Assembly (NCBI GenBank): GCA_003049485.1
Contig: PYST01000149.1
Location: forward strand, 29,449-93,448
Source of the DNA: Ophioceras dolichostomum
Lineage: Eukaryota; Ascomycota; Sordariomycetes; Magnaporthales; Ophioceraceae
Reading direction: 5' to 3'
DNA length: 64,000 nucleotides
Positions 53,582 to 64,000 of this stretch are shown piece by piece. Both the position numbers and the translations under genes were made by a program. The notes under the pieces are model-generated. The model worked only from the letters and a program-made list of their open reading frames with translations. It made no database searches and was not told the DNA's origin. Position 1 is the first letter of the stretch, and every line of letters begins with the position of its first letter.

Positions 53582-54799
53582 ATTATCCGGCCTTGTGAGT
53601 CGTCATGCAAAGCAGAAACACGTAGGCACCGAGGCGTGGGAAACCGAGGCCCAATCCGGATCTCTGTTCGGGTGGTTCGTCCGATGGTTTTACCAGTTCG
53701 TGGCAACCAGGGAAATAGAGGAACGTAAAATCCAGAATGGGGACTCGGTGTCGCGAAGAGGTAAAAGCAAGAATTAAAAATTAAAACAACACCAGAAAAG
53801 TGTTGCTTGCAGATGCGAATCAGGGGCGAAGCAGTTCCGGGAGCAGAAAACACATGCAGACACAAACACAAAACTCAACAACACTCGCAGATGCACGGGT
53901 TGTGTTTAAACGCCTCGCAAAAGGGCACAGCCGGGAACTGGGCAGGGAGGGTCAAGGTTTTTGGGAGCCACGGGAGCCACGGGAGCAGCGCGCAGAGCCG
54001 CACGCTAACCTCGGACAGCGCTATCGCAATTAAATTCTTCGAGAAGAATCACGGAAGCAGGAAGCAAGGGAAGGCCAGGATTTGGGCAGGGAAACAGGAG
54101 ACGGACGCGCAGGCTTGGGGGCCAGCAAAAGAGGCGCGGGTGCGTCATGCTGATAAGGATGCGAGAGTCTGGGCACGGAATAAGATGAGGAAGATCGAGC
54201 GTAGGGCAGGCTGGCTGGGTTGCCTCCTCCCACCACTACGCACTTTCGTACGTTAGCCGCAAATATTGGCTGGCCAGCTGAGACCCCTTTCCTTTTCCCA
54301 AGTAGTGCGCCCGAACGCAGAAATTTCGCAAATTAAAATGCAGAGTCATTGGGCAAAGTGTCACAAGGTAACAGGAGACTTTACCCAAGTGAGCGAGAGC
54401 CTGCATGTGTGGTTGTGGAAAACAGTCCAAGGAGGCCGGCCGAGGAAAGAGTGCGGCTGTGAGACCCTTCATTATCCCCCCTGTCAGTTCGGTTCAGGGT
54501 GTGCTCCACCACACCACTTCTCTTCAGTGTCGACTTCAAGGCGACGGGTGTGGGCGGGTCCCGTCTGTACCCAAGACAAGCCGGATAGACTATGACAAGC
54601 TCAAGGCAGATTTATTACATATTAAAGTCGAGCCCTGCCTGGCATCGAGGCTGGCTGCCGCTTTCTGTGAGTTGACCGGCAGATCGAGAGGCATTGCCAT
54701 CATTCTTTTCTCAACTTGCTGATCGTGAATAGAAGAAGACAACACCACCAACAAAAACCAACAGAAGAACCAAGACAAGCATTCGCTACGTTCAACACG
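53582..54799. other. Spacer between divergent genes
   Basis: Holds the promoter of the permease and of the small gene at 54800. A purine-rich stretch (about 53930-54220) keeps a 149-codon frame open, but its composition is unlike a protein. No gene is supported. Confidence 0.4.
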
Positions 54800-55268
54800 A
54801 TGGCGGCTACAGCACCACTACCAGCGACAACGACCGCCGCACCTGCAGCGGCTTCGACCCCAGCGACGACTTTGGTGGCTGCGGCACCGACAGAGATGTT
54901 CTGCAATGTCCTTCGGCCAAAACACACCTCGTACATGACGAGCGAAGCCATCTTTGTGAAATACCTCGAGGAGAGGTTCGGATCCGGTCTCGACTTCGGT
55001 CTCGAGGTAAGTCCAAAATGAGAGGAAGCCAGCACACCTTGCTTGATTGGAACAGACCCTAGAAAAGACCGGTGAACGAGGAGGTGCTGACCTCTTGTCC
55101 CCCTAGAACATCAACGGAAGATGGTCGTTCTTCGCCCCCTTCCAGCTGAGCGATGTGAGTACGAATCCAGCATCTTCCCCTCCTGCCTCTTCCCCAACAA
55201 GTTCCATGCATTTTTCTAGATTTCTGTGCTGACCTCCGCCCGCCCGTCGGTAACAGGACGAACTGTAG
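54800..55268 (+). CDS. Small hypothetical protein (88 aa)
   Basis: Exons 54800-55006, 55107-55154 and 55257-55268 join in phase 0 (donors GTAAGT, GTGAGT and acceptors CCCTAG, AACAG) and give 88 residues ending APFQLSD-DEL. The first 30 residues are Ala/Thr/Pro-rich. Then MFCNVLRPKHTSYMTSEAIF, VKYLEERFGSGLDFGLE and NINGRWSFFAPF form a compact, well-structured core. The last exon is only four codons including the stop; if it is not used, a longer 3' exon near 55380 (VIGDEVGDLCIQAKEAAR) is an alternative but is out of phase. No family recognised. The three clean splice signals are the main support. Confidence 0.55.
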
Positions 55269-56888
55269 TACGGCTTACTCCGTTCCTTTTCACCTCCGTT
55301 TCTAACTGACCTACTACTACCCTCCTCCTGTCCTCTCACCTGTCCCGAAGTCTAACCAGCTTTAAAATTGTCTACAGTGTGATCGGCGACGAGGTGGGCG
55401 ACCTATGCATCCAAGCCAAGGAAGCAGCTAGGAAAAAGCGACGCTCAAGCGCGAGGGCAGCCAGAACGGCAGCAGCGGCGGCACCACCATTTGCGGCACC
55501 ACGACTCACAGCGGATCCGCAACTTGGCATCGCGAGGACGGCCACCACCTAAAAGAATTTCGCTACTCCTCATCGAACCTACGACACCTCTAGAAGACAA
55601 AATCAGCACTTTTCTCTTCTCGGGCGGAATTTGTTTCCAACCAGTGAGGTGGTATGCCTGGAACGAACGGCGCTCGGTGACAATCTTGGAACCGCGGGTG
55701 GGTGGCCCCCTCCGTGACCGAGAGGCACCCACATGAGGGTGGGCTGCAGATAAAGAGAAGAGCAGCACCGGCACTTCGTGGGGCGGTTCTCTTGGCCTTC
55801 ACGACCTCGCTGCCTGCCTCTGATCGACGGGGGAATGAGGCGGGCAGGGGAAGAGAGCCAAGAGAAGAGAGCGAGAGAGAGGGGGGGGGGACACAGAGAG
55901 AGGAACTGGGAGGGAGGGGCCGCTGCTCGCCTTCGCTTCGGGTGGGCGAACCGCGCTAGTGGGATGGTGGAGAGGCGAACCATCCCGCCCGCTGGCAGTG
56001 TGGACACAGCCTGCATCTCATGCTCAGCTTTTGTGCAGTGTGACGGGGGGCTCCCCAGCTCACTTGCAATTGGTGGTCCTGGGCTGACGGACGGGGCCTC
56101 TTCCTTCAGCGTCTCGTCCAGTGTCTTTTGTTTCCTCTCTGGGTGATACGTGGCGCTGCATCAAGCCACTCACTCACTGTACCTACTTTGTAAATAATTC
56201 TACTTTGCGCCCTGTTTGTTGTTGCCACTGTGAAACATTACTTTTTCTTACCATTTTACCGACGCGCTGAAATAACTCGACGGAATATGGCCTGTGCTAT
56301 TCCCTCTCCTACGACGGGGGCTGACTGACCCACTGGCCCGCTACCGGAAAACCACCAGACCCTTCTGTTACTTTTCCACTGCTGGTGCGCTGTAGGCGGC
56401 TCGGCGGTGTTGTCGCGTGTTTCCCCAGATTCGCGATTGTGTAAAAATTACGGGAGGGCGCAGGATTGACACCAGGCTTTCTCTCGTGACCGATGCCTAG
56501 CCCATTCACCCATAAGACTCCCCCAGCAATACGTCGGCGACTTCGGCTTCAAATACTTGAGGCGTTTCAAGCGCCGGGGTCGGAATCATAAGTACATTAG
56601 TAGGAACCCTCCCGAAACCAGCCTCTCCCTCCCCAGACGAAGGGCACGAAGGGCGTGTGGCCAGGTGACTCCGATCTGCCGTTGCCCAAACATAACCTGC
56701 CTGAACAATTTCTTGACCATCGTCATCGTCTGCGTTCCTGCAATCTCCGAGAGGCCGGTCTACCTCTGCCTACCTTACTTTGTCGATTGTTGACTCACGG
56801 AGCAGACGGTCGATTCCACATCCCGACTCAGCTCGCCCAGCTAGCCAGCTTGATCGGACAGACCGCGCAAGCGTCAACTCGCCGCCAG
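55269..56888. other. Spacer, nothing firm
   Basis: A frame at 55380-55552 looks protein-like but cannot be joined in phase to the gene before it. A G-run lies at about 55881-55890. The remainder is likely the promoter of the CorA-like gene. Confidence 0.35.
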
Positions 56889-58935
56889 ATGGATCCAGCA
56901 GCGAGAGGCTGGGATGCTTACTTCAGCAATGCGTACGCAAACCCATTGTCGTCGGAGTGCTCACGACTCCGGGACCAGATCAAGCCGGATGGCGCCGCGG
57001 GCGCCTCCTTCGGCAAGAAGGTCAGCTTCCAGGTCACAGACATCAACACTGGTGAGTGATAGTGACCTACCTACCGACCCGACTGCCTGTATCTACATGG
57101 TACCCACCTCAGCGAGCCGAGGCTCTTCCGGTTCAGCTGCCGGCGCCGCCGTGCCAGCTCGGGCAAGGGTGGAAGAGGAGGGAAAGGGGGAGATGAAAGG
57201 ATTGGGGCTCTGGCTGACACTGTGCGGAAACAAATCAGGAGTTCCCGAGACGACAATCGTCGAGGGCCAGGATGCGGCCAAAGATGTGGACGCTCTCCTG
57301 AAGGATGACACTTGGCGTACCTCGAAGGGCCTGAGGTTAATGTTCGTTGTGCCTCGATGAATGGATGAAAGCGAATGGACGAACAGAGAGAGGAGACTTG
57401 TCTCCCATACTGACTCCCATCACCCCCAAAAGATCACTCGCCTGCAAGCGCACATTAAAGCCCCTCGAGATATCTTCAAGCCTCGCGGCCACTATCCTTG
57501 ACAGGTACAAGGTCAAGCCCGAATTCCTCAGAGTCCTCCTCTCCTTCGGCCGAGAACCCAAGGAGTCCGAGGCGAGGAATAGCTACATCAGCTACCAGAA
57601 TGGCGACAATGGAGAATGTGAGTATCAAGGTCGCCCTGTTCGATTCTTTAAATAGCATAAAACAATATCGCTGACGTCACGCAGCCTTCTTCTCATACAA
57701 GTTAAACTACTTCGAGAAGAACGATGAGGGCATGTGGACATCGCGCCACATCGGCGTGTATCATCATCACGACAGCGCCGGCGCGGATCTGTTCATCCTC
57801 GCGACCAGCCAGCCGAGGACAGGCTTCTTCGAGACTCTCGTGAACCTAGGACTACTACAGGACGAGGATGACAGCGACGACAGCGAGTCGACGACTTCCG
57901 GCGTCGCCGTAGCCGCCCCTGATCATCGCGCCGCGAGGCATCTGCAGGCGAACCCCGCCGCTTTTCACGCCGCGCTCCTCTCCTGCTACGTTGACATGTG
58001 GAGGGAATACTTAGCCGATCTTGGTGAACAGTTCGCCGGCCTCGTATGTCATCTCTATCCCTTCTGCCTGGCACCTGCTACCGGGAGCTATCAGTACTGA
58101 CTCATCACAACAGGGCGACAAAGCACTCGGCACCAACACCCGCCACCAAGACGACAAGACCATGCCGGGCTACTCCGCCCGCGTCCTCGGCAAGGCCCTG
58201 GGCAAAGAAACCATCGACGACGTGCAGACCCTCCGCGACTTGTACGACCGCTCCCTCTTCGCCGGCGCCGCCTGCACCAGCAACGTCGACATCGCCGCCG
58301 CCCTTGTCTCCCACATGCCCTCCCCAACCCTCCTCACAGCAGACTCCTCCCGCTCCTTGTCGTCGTCCGCCGACGTGCTCCGCAGCCTCTCGCGCAGCTG
58401 TACCGTCCTCCAAGAAAAGATCAAGAACGTCACCGACCTAGTCGGCTACACCATCTCCTTCCACCAACAGGTTCAGACGGCCGACCTGACGGCGCGCATG
58501 GCGTCCCTAACGGAAGAGAACCGCGACCTCACGAGGCAGCTGCGCTCGCTCGCCGAGGAGACGGGCACGATGACCCGCAAGCTTCAGGGCCTGACGGAGA
58601 ACACGGCGTCGGACGGGGCCATCGTAAGCGTCATCACGGTGGTGTCGGCCGTGTACCTGCCCGGGAGCTTCGTGGCGACGATATTCGGGATGAACTTCTT
58701 CAGCTACAACCTGGACAACAACATGATCAACATCTCGCCGCAGTTCTGGATATTCATCGTCTTGTGGGTCGGCTTCATGCTCATCACGGTGGGAGTGTTC
58801 GTGGGCGTGTATCATATGAAGAAGGCGGATGTCTCGTGGCCTTGGAAGACGCTTACGGGTAGAGCTGGCGGGGGCGGCAGCGGCGGGACTCCTTTGCTGG
58901 GTGGAGGAGGAGGAAGAGGAGGAGGGAAAGTGTAA
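56889..58935 (+). CDS. CorA-like membrane protein
   Basis: Exons: 56889-57051, about 57239-57346, about 57380-57617, 57685-58043 and 58114-58935. The N-terminal part (GWDAYFSNAYANPLSSECSR, KKVSFQVTDINTG, KVKPEFLRVLLSFGREPKES, MWTSRHIGVYHHH) is the fungal CorA-like N-domain. Then come a helical region with NVTDLVGYTISFHQQVQTAD, VVSAVYLPGSFVATIFGMNF (first helix, with GMN kept as in CorA Mg2+ channels), ISPQFWIFIVLWVGFMLITV (second helix) and a Gly-rich C-tail. Fungal CorA-like proteins may or may not transport ions; the helices and GMNFF motif suggest a pentameric membrane protein. Around 57340-57390 the frame changes after LRLMFV. A short intron (about 40-47 bases ending AACAGAG) would restore it, but the site is weak, so a frameshift is possible. 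Confidence 0.75.
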
Positions 58936-59790
58936 TTCTTACCTAGCACATGATAGGTCGGCGTTGATGAGGCTCTGGGTTATGGGCTGGGCCTAGACTA
59001 CGAATGTCTTTCCCCTTTTTTTCTTTGACGGCGTTCCTGTTTCCTCAACTCAACGTTGGGCGATATTATTTCTGGATAGGCGTTCATATCTGATATATTG
59101 GCTGAAAAGGAAAAATGGGCAAACTCGCAATCAAGCACAAAGGGGTACCCGAAGCCACGCCAGTGTCATCGGTCCATCGTCCCAACCGATTGACTGTCGG
59201 ACTGGTGACAATCACGGGGAGCTTAGACAGCTGTCCAGAGATTATCACGTCACCTTGCAGAATGATTCCCCGAGATATTGGAGCCATATTGGTGCACGCA
59301 ATATAGAGTTCAGGCGTGGGTTATAGGTGTGCTGGTGTAGAAGCCGGCGCCGGCCAGTGCGGAATAGCCGAGGGAGACTGTATGCGTCTCCAAATAAATG
59401 AGTTACCACACAGTGCTAATCTTAATATTCACGGCTTCCCCTCTTCTCCAAACTTTCGACGATCACGAGCCCGCCCGAAAGGGCTCTGGGACTGGCGATT
59501 ATGACGTCTTGACACAAGACCAGCAAAGGGGAACGCAAGGGAACGGACGAACACTATCACTTGACCATTGCGATTACGTCGAATGGAAACTGCTAGTGGG
59601 AGAGGGAGAGGGGGAGGAGAATATAATAAAGCCTGGTCGAGGTTGGGGAGCGGTAGTGAATTCGGTCTCTCCTGTTCTCATCCTTTGCAAGAGATAGCAC
59701 ACTCATCATCAACACAAGCATCGACAGCCTAACAGAGCTCAACACAAAAAAGGTCCACAACAGACACGCAGTATCTGAAGGCTTGTAACC
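58936..59790. promoter_or_regulatory. Spacer with AT-rich core promoter of small gene B
   Basis: ATATAATAAA at about 59621-59630 lies about 165 bp before the small-gene start and is a plausible TATA element. A GGGAGAGG purine run precedes it. Nothing else is seen. Confidence 0.45.
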
Positions 59791-60257
59791 ATGTCTGAGC
59801 ATCCGCATCCTGAGCATCCGCACCACCAGCACCCGCCCACGGGCATTACCGATGAGGTCGCAAACGAGGCCCACGAGTTCATTGAGGGCGCCGAGGAGCG
59901 CGAACACAAGGTGGGCACAGACATCCTTCTTCCCTCCCTCGTCCTCCCTCCCTCTCTCCCCTCGTCATCCCCACACCCTTCAGCTGTCCCTTTCAAGCAG
60001 CGGCAACGACAGCCTCACGCATCAATCTCACATGCCGCGCATGTAATATTGATTGAAGGGGAAACTGTTATGGTATTGTCTGCATAAGACGAGGACAAAC
60101 GGCGCAACTAACCAATGTTAAACAACAGGCGTATCCTGACAACCTGATCGACCGTGGCCACGAGGGCGAGCAGACCACGACTGCGACAACAACGGACACC
60201 AAGAAGAAGGTGTCCAAGATTGACAGTATCAAAGAGGCCTTACACCTCAAAAAATGA
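59791..60257 (+). CDS. Small acidic protein, copy B (82 aa)
   Basis: Exons 59791-59910 and 60129-60257 (phase 0) give 82 residues. A His/Pro-rich start (HPHPEHPHHQHPP) is followed by GITDEVANEAHEFIEGAEER and EHK, then LIDRGHEGEQTTT and a Lys-rich tail KKKVSKIDSIKEALHLKK. The central block and the intron position (right after EREHK) match the gene at 44275, so the two are paralogs 15.5 kb apart. The Cys cluster of copy A is absent and the His-rich stretch replaces it. Soluble, no signal peptide. Function unknown; the His-rich leader could bind metal. Confidence 0.82.
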
Positions 60258-61647
60258 GGGGGGATGGAAAGAGATTCTAGGGGCGACGAGAATTGGATTT
60301 CGAGATTGCAATATGTAACTAGTTTTCGGGGACGTGCTGTAATTCAGAGGTGTTGTTCCTCGTCTCCAGCATCAATGGAAGACCGCCTCCCACATTCAGC
60401 AGTCAGGCTGGCGGTTAGCACAGACAAATCGGATCACAATATGAACTCCGTCGCCCTATCAAACAGTTCGCAATGCCCGCGTGCACTTTGAACCGAAGGG
60501 AACGCTGATGGCTGCGATGGTGATGTTTCCAGCACCCCCGAGGAGAAATGATTCGACGCCGAAAGATTACACCGTCGTGCGATGTCACTCGGGTTTTTTC
60601 AGCGTGGCGTCCTGTCCACGCATGCAACACCAACCATCACGTCTTGACCGCCTTGTGGCCTGGACAAGTCAAGCCACGACAGCAAAAACAGCAAGAAGGC
60701 ATCCAGGCTAGGCCGAGAAGAAGAGCGTGCAGGATGAAAACACTAATGTGTGAGATTGCGACAATGGACAAAACAACTTCAAATCGTTAAAAATGAGCCG
60801 CAGCGGCTGCCTCAATGCCAATGGGCATCAATACTCAAATCACCGAAATTCGGCTGCCCGGCAGCTTGCCCAGCCCAGGCCCCAGCCCAGCTGTCCCGGC
60901 CAGCTCGCCTTGCCTGCCGCCCAGGGCCCTTTTGTCTCTTTTCCTCCCCCACGTCAGACAGTCTGTCGGGTTCGACCGGTTCGACTTTTGCACAGCCCTA
61001 ATTGTCCAGTAACCTGGCTTCGACCGACCTACTGTCGACCTGCCTTTTTCATCAGACCAACTGCCAGATATCAGAGTTTGGTACTGCTTGTTCCGACCGT
61101 CGGGGTGCACATGTACTCACACAAATACAGCACGGCTTGGAGACCCCACAGATCCCACAGTGGTTCAAACTTGCCAAGGGCCCCTCCCCGTCCGCCCTAT
61201 CCTATCGAACCGCAATCCCACAGGCGCATCCGCGTGGCGACTCCTCTTGGCAGATATGATCCGCGATCCTACGTGACCTCATCTCATCCCGTTGTCTGCA
61301 TACGAGCTCGAGGGCAGTCCCTGGTTGTGGCTTTCCCGGCGATCGCGAACAATGCGAAAAAGCCGTTACGAGTCTCACAGAACACGCGAACTAATCGGAA
61401 CAAAAAATTAAAATAAAATAATCGAGAGACAATAATTGAACAATAATACGACAAGTCTCTCGGGGCTACGACGAATCCCTCCTCCCGCAAGCATCATCAG
61501 CTGCTGGGATAACCCCTCTCCGGCCTCCCGAGCAGCAGTCCCGCCCCTCAAGCCACTTTCCTTTCCTCCTCCATCTCCTCCTCCACCCCACCCATCAACC
61601 TCCTCCCCTCGTCGCACGCAAACGGCGGTCCATAACGCGAAAATGCA
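60258..61647. other. Intergenic, nothing recognised
   Basis: 3' flank of small gene B and promoter/leader of the kinase gene. Short frames only. The last 150 bases before 61648 are pyrimidine-rich, and an upstream ATG at 61643 in another frame overlaps the kinase start. Confidence 0.5.
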
Positions 61648-64000
61648 ATGGACCCCGCGAGAGGGGAGGAATACTTCGAGCCCCGGCTCGACGCGATCCG
61701 CGTCCGGCTCAGCCAGGTCATGAAGAAGTCCAACGTGGGCGACTTCAGGGGCTCGTTCGCCTGCCACTCCGACCTGCGGCGCATCTGGTGGTCCGAGACC
61801 CACCACCCGGGGGACCTCGTCGGCAACCGGCTCACGGACCTCTTCGGCGCCGAGCTAACCGCCCACCAACTCGCCCTCCTCCGCCAGCGCGCACTGCCCC
61901 TCCTGTCCTACGCCGCCTGGATCCGCGTCCGCTGGAGGTGGTTTGCGGGCTTCCCGAGCCGGGCCTTCCCACCCCGTCCACCCGACGGCTCCGCCCCGCC
62001 GCCCCCGATATCCCTGGAGCTGCCGCTCGACCTCCCGCGGCTCCAGGACGTGCTGTACGCCCAGCTGGATCCGCATCACTATGCTATGCAGTTCTGGTTC
62101 GTACCTGTCACGCTCAGGCTGACTGATGATGCGGAACCCCAGCGCGTCCCTGAAGGTTGCATGCTTCCGCTCGAGACGCAGGACAACGGGCCGAGGCACG
62201 AGGAAGGATCCTATGGTGATGTCTACGTACGTGGAGGAAATTATTAGTCCCTTATCTTGCCACTCCCCCTGCTGCCGTCCTCCGAGAGACCGAAGCACCT
62301 ATGTACCTCCGTACCCTTTACACACCTTGCAGAAGATGCTAACGACAGCGAACATAATAGTTCTGCCGCATAAGTCCCGAATTCGTCGAGGCATACCCAT
62401 ACGACGGACAGATTTTCAAGCCAGTAAGTGCTATTGTACCAGCCGCGACACTTCCAGGCTCCCCAATGGACATCCCATTCGGACGAGGCCAAGTCTAATA
62501 CGGCATCTATCTATCGTCCACCTTAGGTGAAACCCTACGCTGTAGCCGTCAAGGTGTTCACAAAGATCCGGGACTCCCAGCAAGAAGTCGACAACCTCGT
62601 CTGCCTCAAGCGGATCGCCAACATTCCAGGTGCCAACCACCCCATATCGCTGCACCACTCGATTGTGCAGTACGGCTCGCCCCATACGCCCAAGAGCCTT
62701 GTCGTATTTCCCTTTGCCGATCTGGGCAACCTCTGGCAGTTTCTCAACAGCGACTACGCCGTCGGCACCGTAGGCGAGACCTTTGCAGAGCTGTCCTTCC
62801 GCGAGCGCTTCCCCTCGCTTGCCTCGTCGCCACCACCACCACAGTCGCCGCCACCGCCCGCGCATCACCCGCACCACCATCAACATCACCTTCAGCACCA
62901 ATTCCAGCAGTACGACTCCCCGCTCCCAACCCAACTCCGCCATGCCCTGCTGGAGCAGTGCCTCGCCCTTGCCGGCGCGCTCCGCTTCCTGCACGGCGAG
63001 ATTGAGCACCGCGACAAGCTCTACCTGCTCGCCCACATGGACCTCAAACCCGATAACGTCATCATCTCGGCCGGCGGGCCGGCGTACCCCGTCGGCATCT
63101 GGAAGCTCGCGGACTTCGGCATCTCCGTGATCCGCACCCACGACATCGCCGCGGCCACGGCGGCTAAGAGCGGCGCCGGGTTCGGCGTCGGCGTCGGCGT
63201 CGGTGCTGGCGCCGCCTCGCCCGGGTTCGGCGCGTTCGGGCGGGGCGCCGCCGCATACTCGCACACAATAGACACCACGGCCAAGCGGGGGCCCAGCACG
63301 TATCAAGCGCCGGAGATCGGATTGGGCGAGTACCGCGAGGACGAGCGCGTGGGCGTCGGCCGCAAGAGCGACGTGTGGAGCTTCGGCGCCATCTTCACCG
63401 AGGTGCTCGCCTTCGCGCGGGGCCGTACGTCAGAGGTGCTGTTGTTCCGCGACAGCAAGAAGGGGCTCGCCGCCCAGGGGTCCAAGTCCATCAGCGACTA
63501 CTTCTGGCAGCGCGCAATGCCTCGGTATCCCGGCAGCACCGGCAACAGAGTCGGGGGCAGCACCGCTGCGAGCAACCTTCAGGTGCATGCACGTGGCGGG
63601 GGTGGAGGTCCAGCGGGTCCCGGAGACTCCGGGTCGTACGACTACGACAGCCTGTTCGAGCTGCGCGACGGCGTGGTTGACTGGCTGACGGTTGTGCACG
63701 AGAACGACCCCGCGAACCAGGCATGGGTCGAGTGCATAGGGCGGACGCTGCAGGTTAATCCACACAAGCGACCGCAGGCCGACCAGCTCTTCGTCATGAT
63801 CCGGAACGTCGTGTACCCTCCACCACAGGCCGCCAACAACCCGGCACCGCCACCCGCGTCTCCCCCAGCTCCCACGAGCCCCCATGTCTGGTCCCCTGAC
63901 CCGGTCATCAGCTGGAACGCGCCAGGCACCTACAGCAGCTCAGGGGGCGGCGCCGTCGCCACCACCACCGGCGGGACTCCCTCCGCCCCCATCCCCATCC
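61648..64000 (+). CDS. Protein kinase, 3' end outside window
   Basis: Exons 61648-62226, 62361-62423 and 62527 onward, open to the right edge (about 705 residues so far). An N-terminal ~180-residue region (LDAIRVRLSQVMKKSNVGDF, LELPLDLPRLQDVLYAQLDP) precedes the kinase. The glycine loop is GSYGDVYF (187-194), split by intron 1. The ATP Lys is 223 (AVAVKVF). The catalytic loop is HMDLKPDN with Asp386, then ADFGIS with Asp410, and YQAPE with Glu477. It is therefore predicted active, Ser/Thr type. Unusual are a His/Pro-rich insert (about 312-340) between the N- and C-lobe elements, a Gly-rich insert in the activation segment (about 424-457) and a Gly/Ser insert after the APE region. The C-terminal stretch is Pro-rich. 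This resembles fungal kinases found in accessory regions; substrate unknown. Confidence 0.85.

Noticed and set aside
53807..54256. 149-codon plus-strand frame upstream of the small gene at 54800
   Set aside because: Purine-rich biased composition, no domain, no splice support.
1..64000. Transposons, LTRs, CRISPR arrays, rRNA
   Set aside because: No reverse transcriptase, transposase, integrase, long terminal repeats, spaced direct repeats or rRNA-like sequence was recognised by eye.

Overview
This window reads as nuclear DNA of a filamentous ascomycete (Pezizomycotina, most likely Sordariomycetes). Genes lie on both strands, are split by short (about 45-250 bp) GT-AG introns with CTAAC/CTGAC-like branch points, and encode families typical of these fungi: a DAL5-type MFS transporter, 2EXR protein, CorA-like protein, CBM1 secreted protein and single-pass SH3 protein. 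Intergenic DNA is rich in TACCTAGGTA-like motifs. I saw no prokaryotic features, rRNA, tRNA or CRISPR. Exon models below were built by hand from open frames, splice signals and remembered family sequences. No database search was run.

Layout. 1-5 kb: a partial membrane-protein gene at the left edge, a doubtful Pro/Ala-rich gene, and an FAD-linked oxidoreductase whose intron holds a GA microsatellite and an assembly gap. 5.9-11.5 kb: two housekeeping genes head to head, the ALG9 mannosyltransferase and the H/ACA snoRNP assembly factor NAF1. 11.5-18.2 kb: a long gene-poor stretch, then a single-pass membrane protein with a cytoplasmic SH3 domain. 19.3-21.5 kb: a metallophosphoesterase broken by an in-frame TGA, and an uncharacterised 235-residue protein. 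24.2 kb: a small lipid-anchor candidate. 25.1-27.6 kb: an NmrA/SDR-like protein and the decayed 3' half of an FMN-dependent alpha-hydroxy-acid oxidase. 30.1-36.9 kb: a secreted CBM1 protein with nine tandem DVDRAPVYDxPI repeats, a 2EXR protein and a DAL5-family transporter. 40.4-43.6 kb: a frameshifted DUF7924-like gene and a metaxin/FAXC-like GST. 44.3 and 59.8 kb: two small paralogous genes sharing an intron position. 45.8-50.5 kb: a head-to-head pair of divergent, probably damaged accessory genes (C2H2-like and DUF7580-like). 50.6-53.6 kb: an eight-exon amino-acid permease. 54.8-58.9 kb: a small gene and a CorA-like membrane protein. 61.6 kb to the right edge: a Ser/Thr kinase, incomplete.

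How the genes relate. ALG9 (ER N-glycan assembly) and NAF1 (snoRNP biogenesis) share a promoter region but not a pathway. I see no convincing biosynthetic cluster. The most unusual protein is the CBM1/tandem-repeat protein at 30.1-32.1 kb, whose repeats are partly bounded by Lys-Arg sites like those of Kex2-processed fungal peptide precursors. The usual DUF3328 tailoring oxidases are not visible nearby. Between 19 and 50 kb several genes carry single-base lesions, so this stretch is either a decaying accessory region or contains assembly indels; raw reads would decide.
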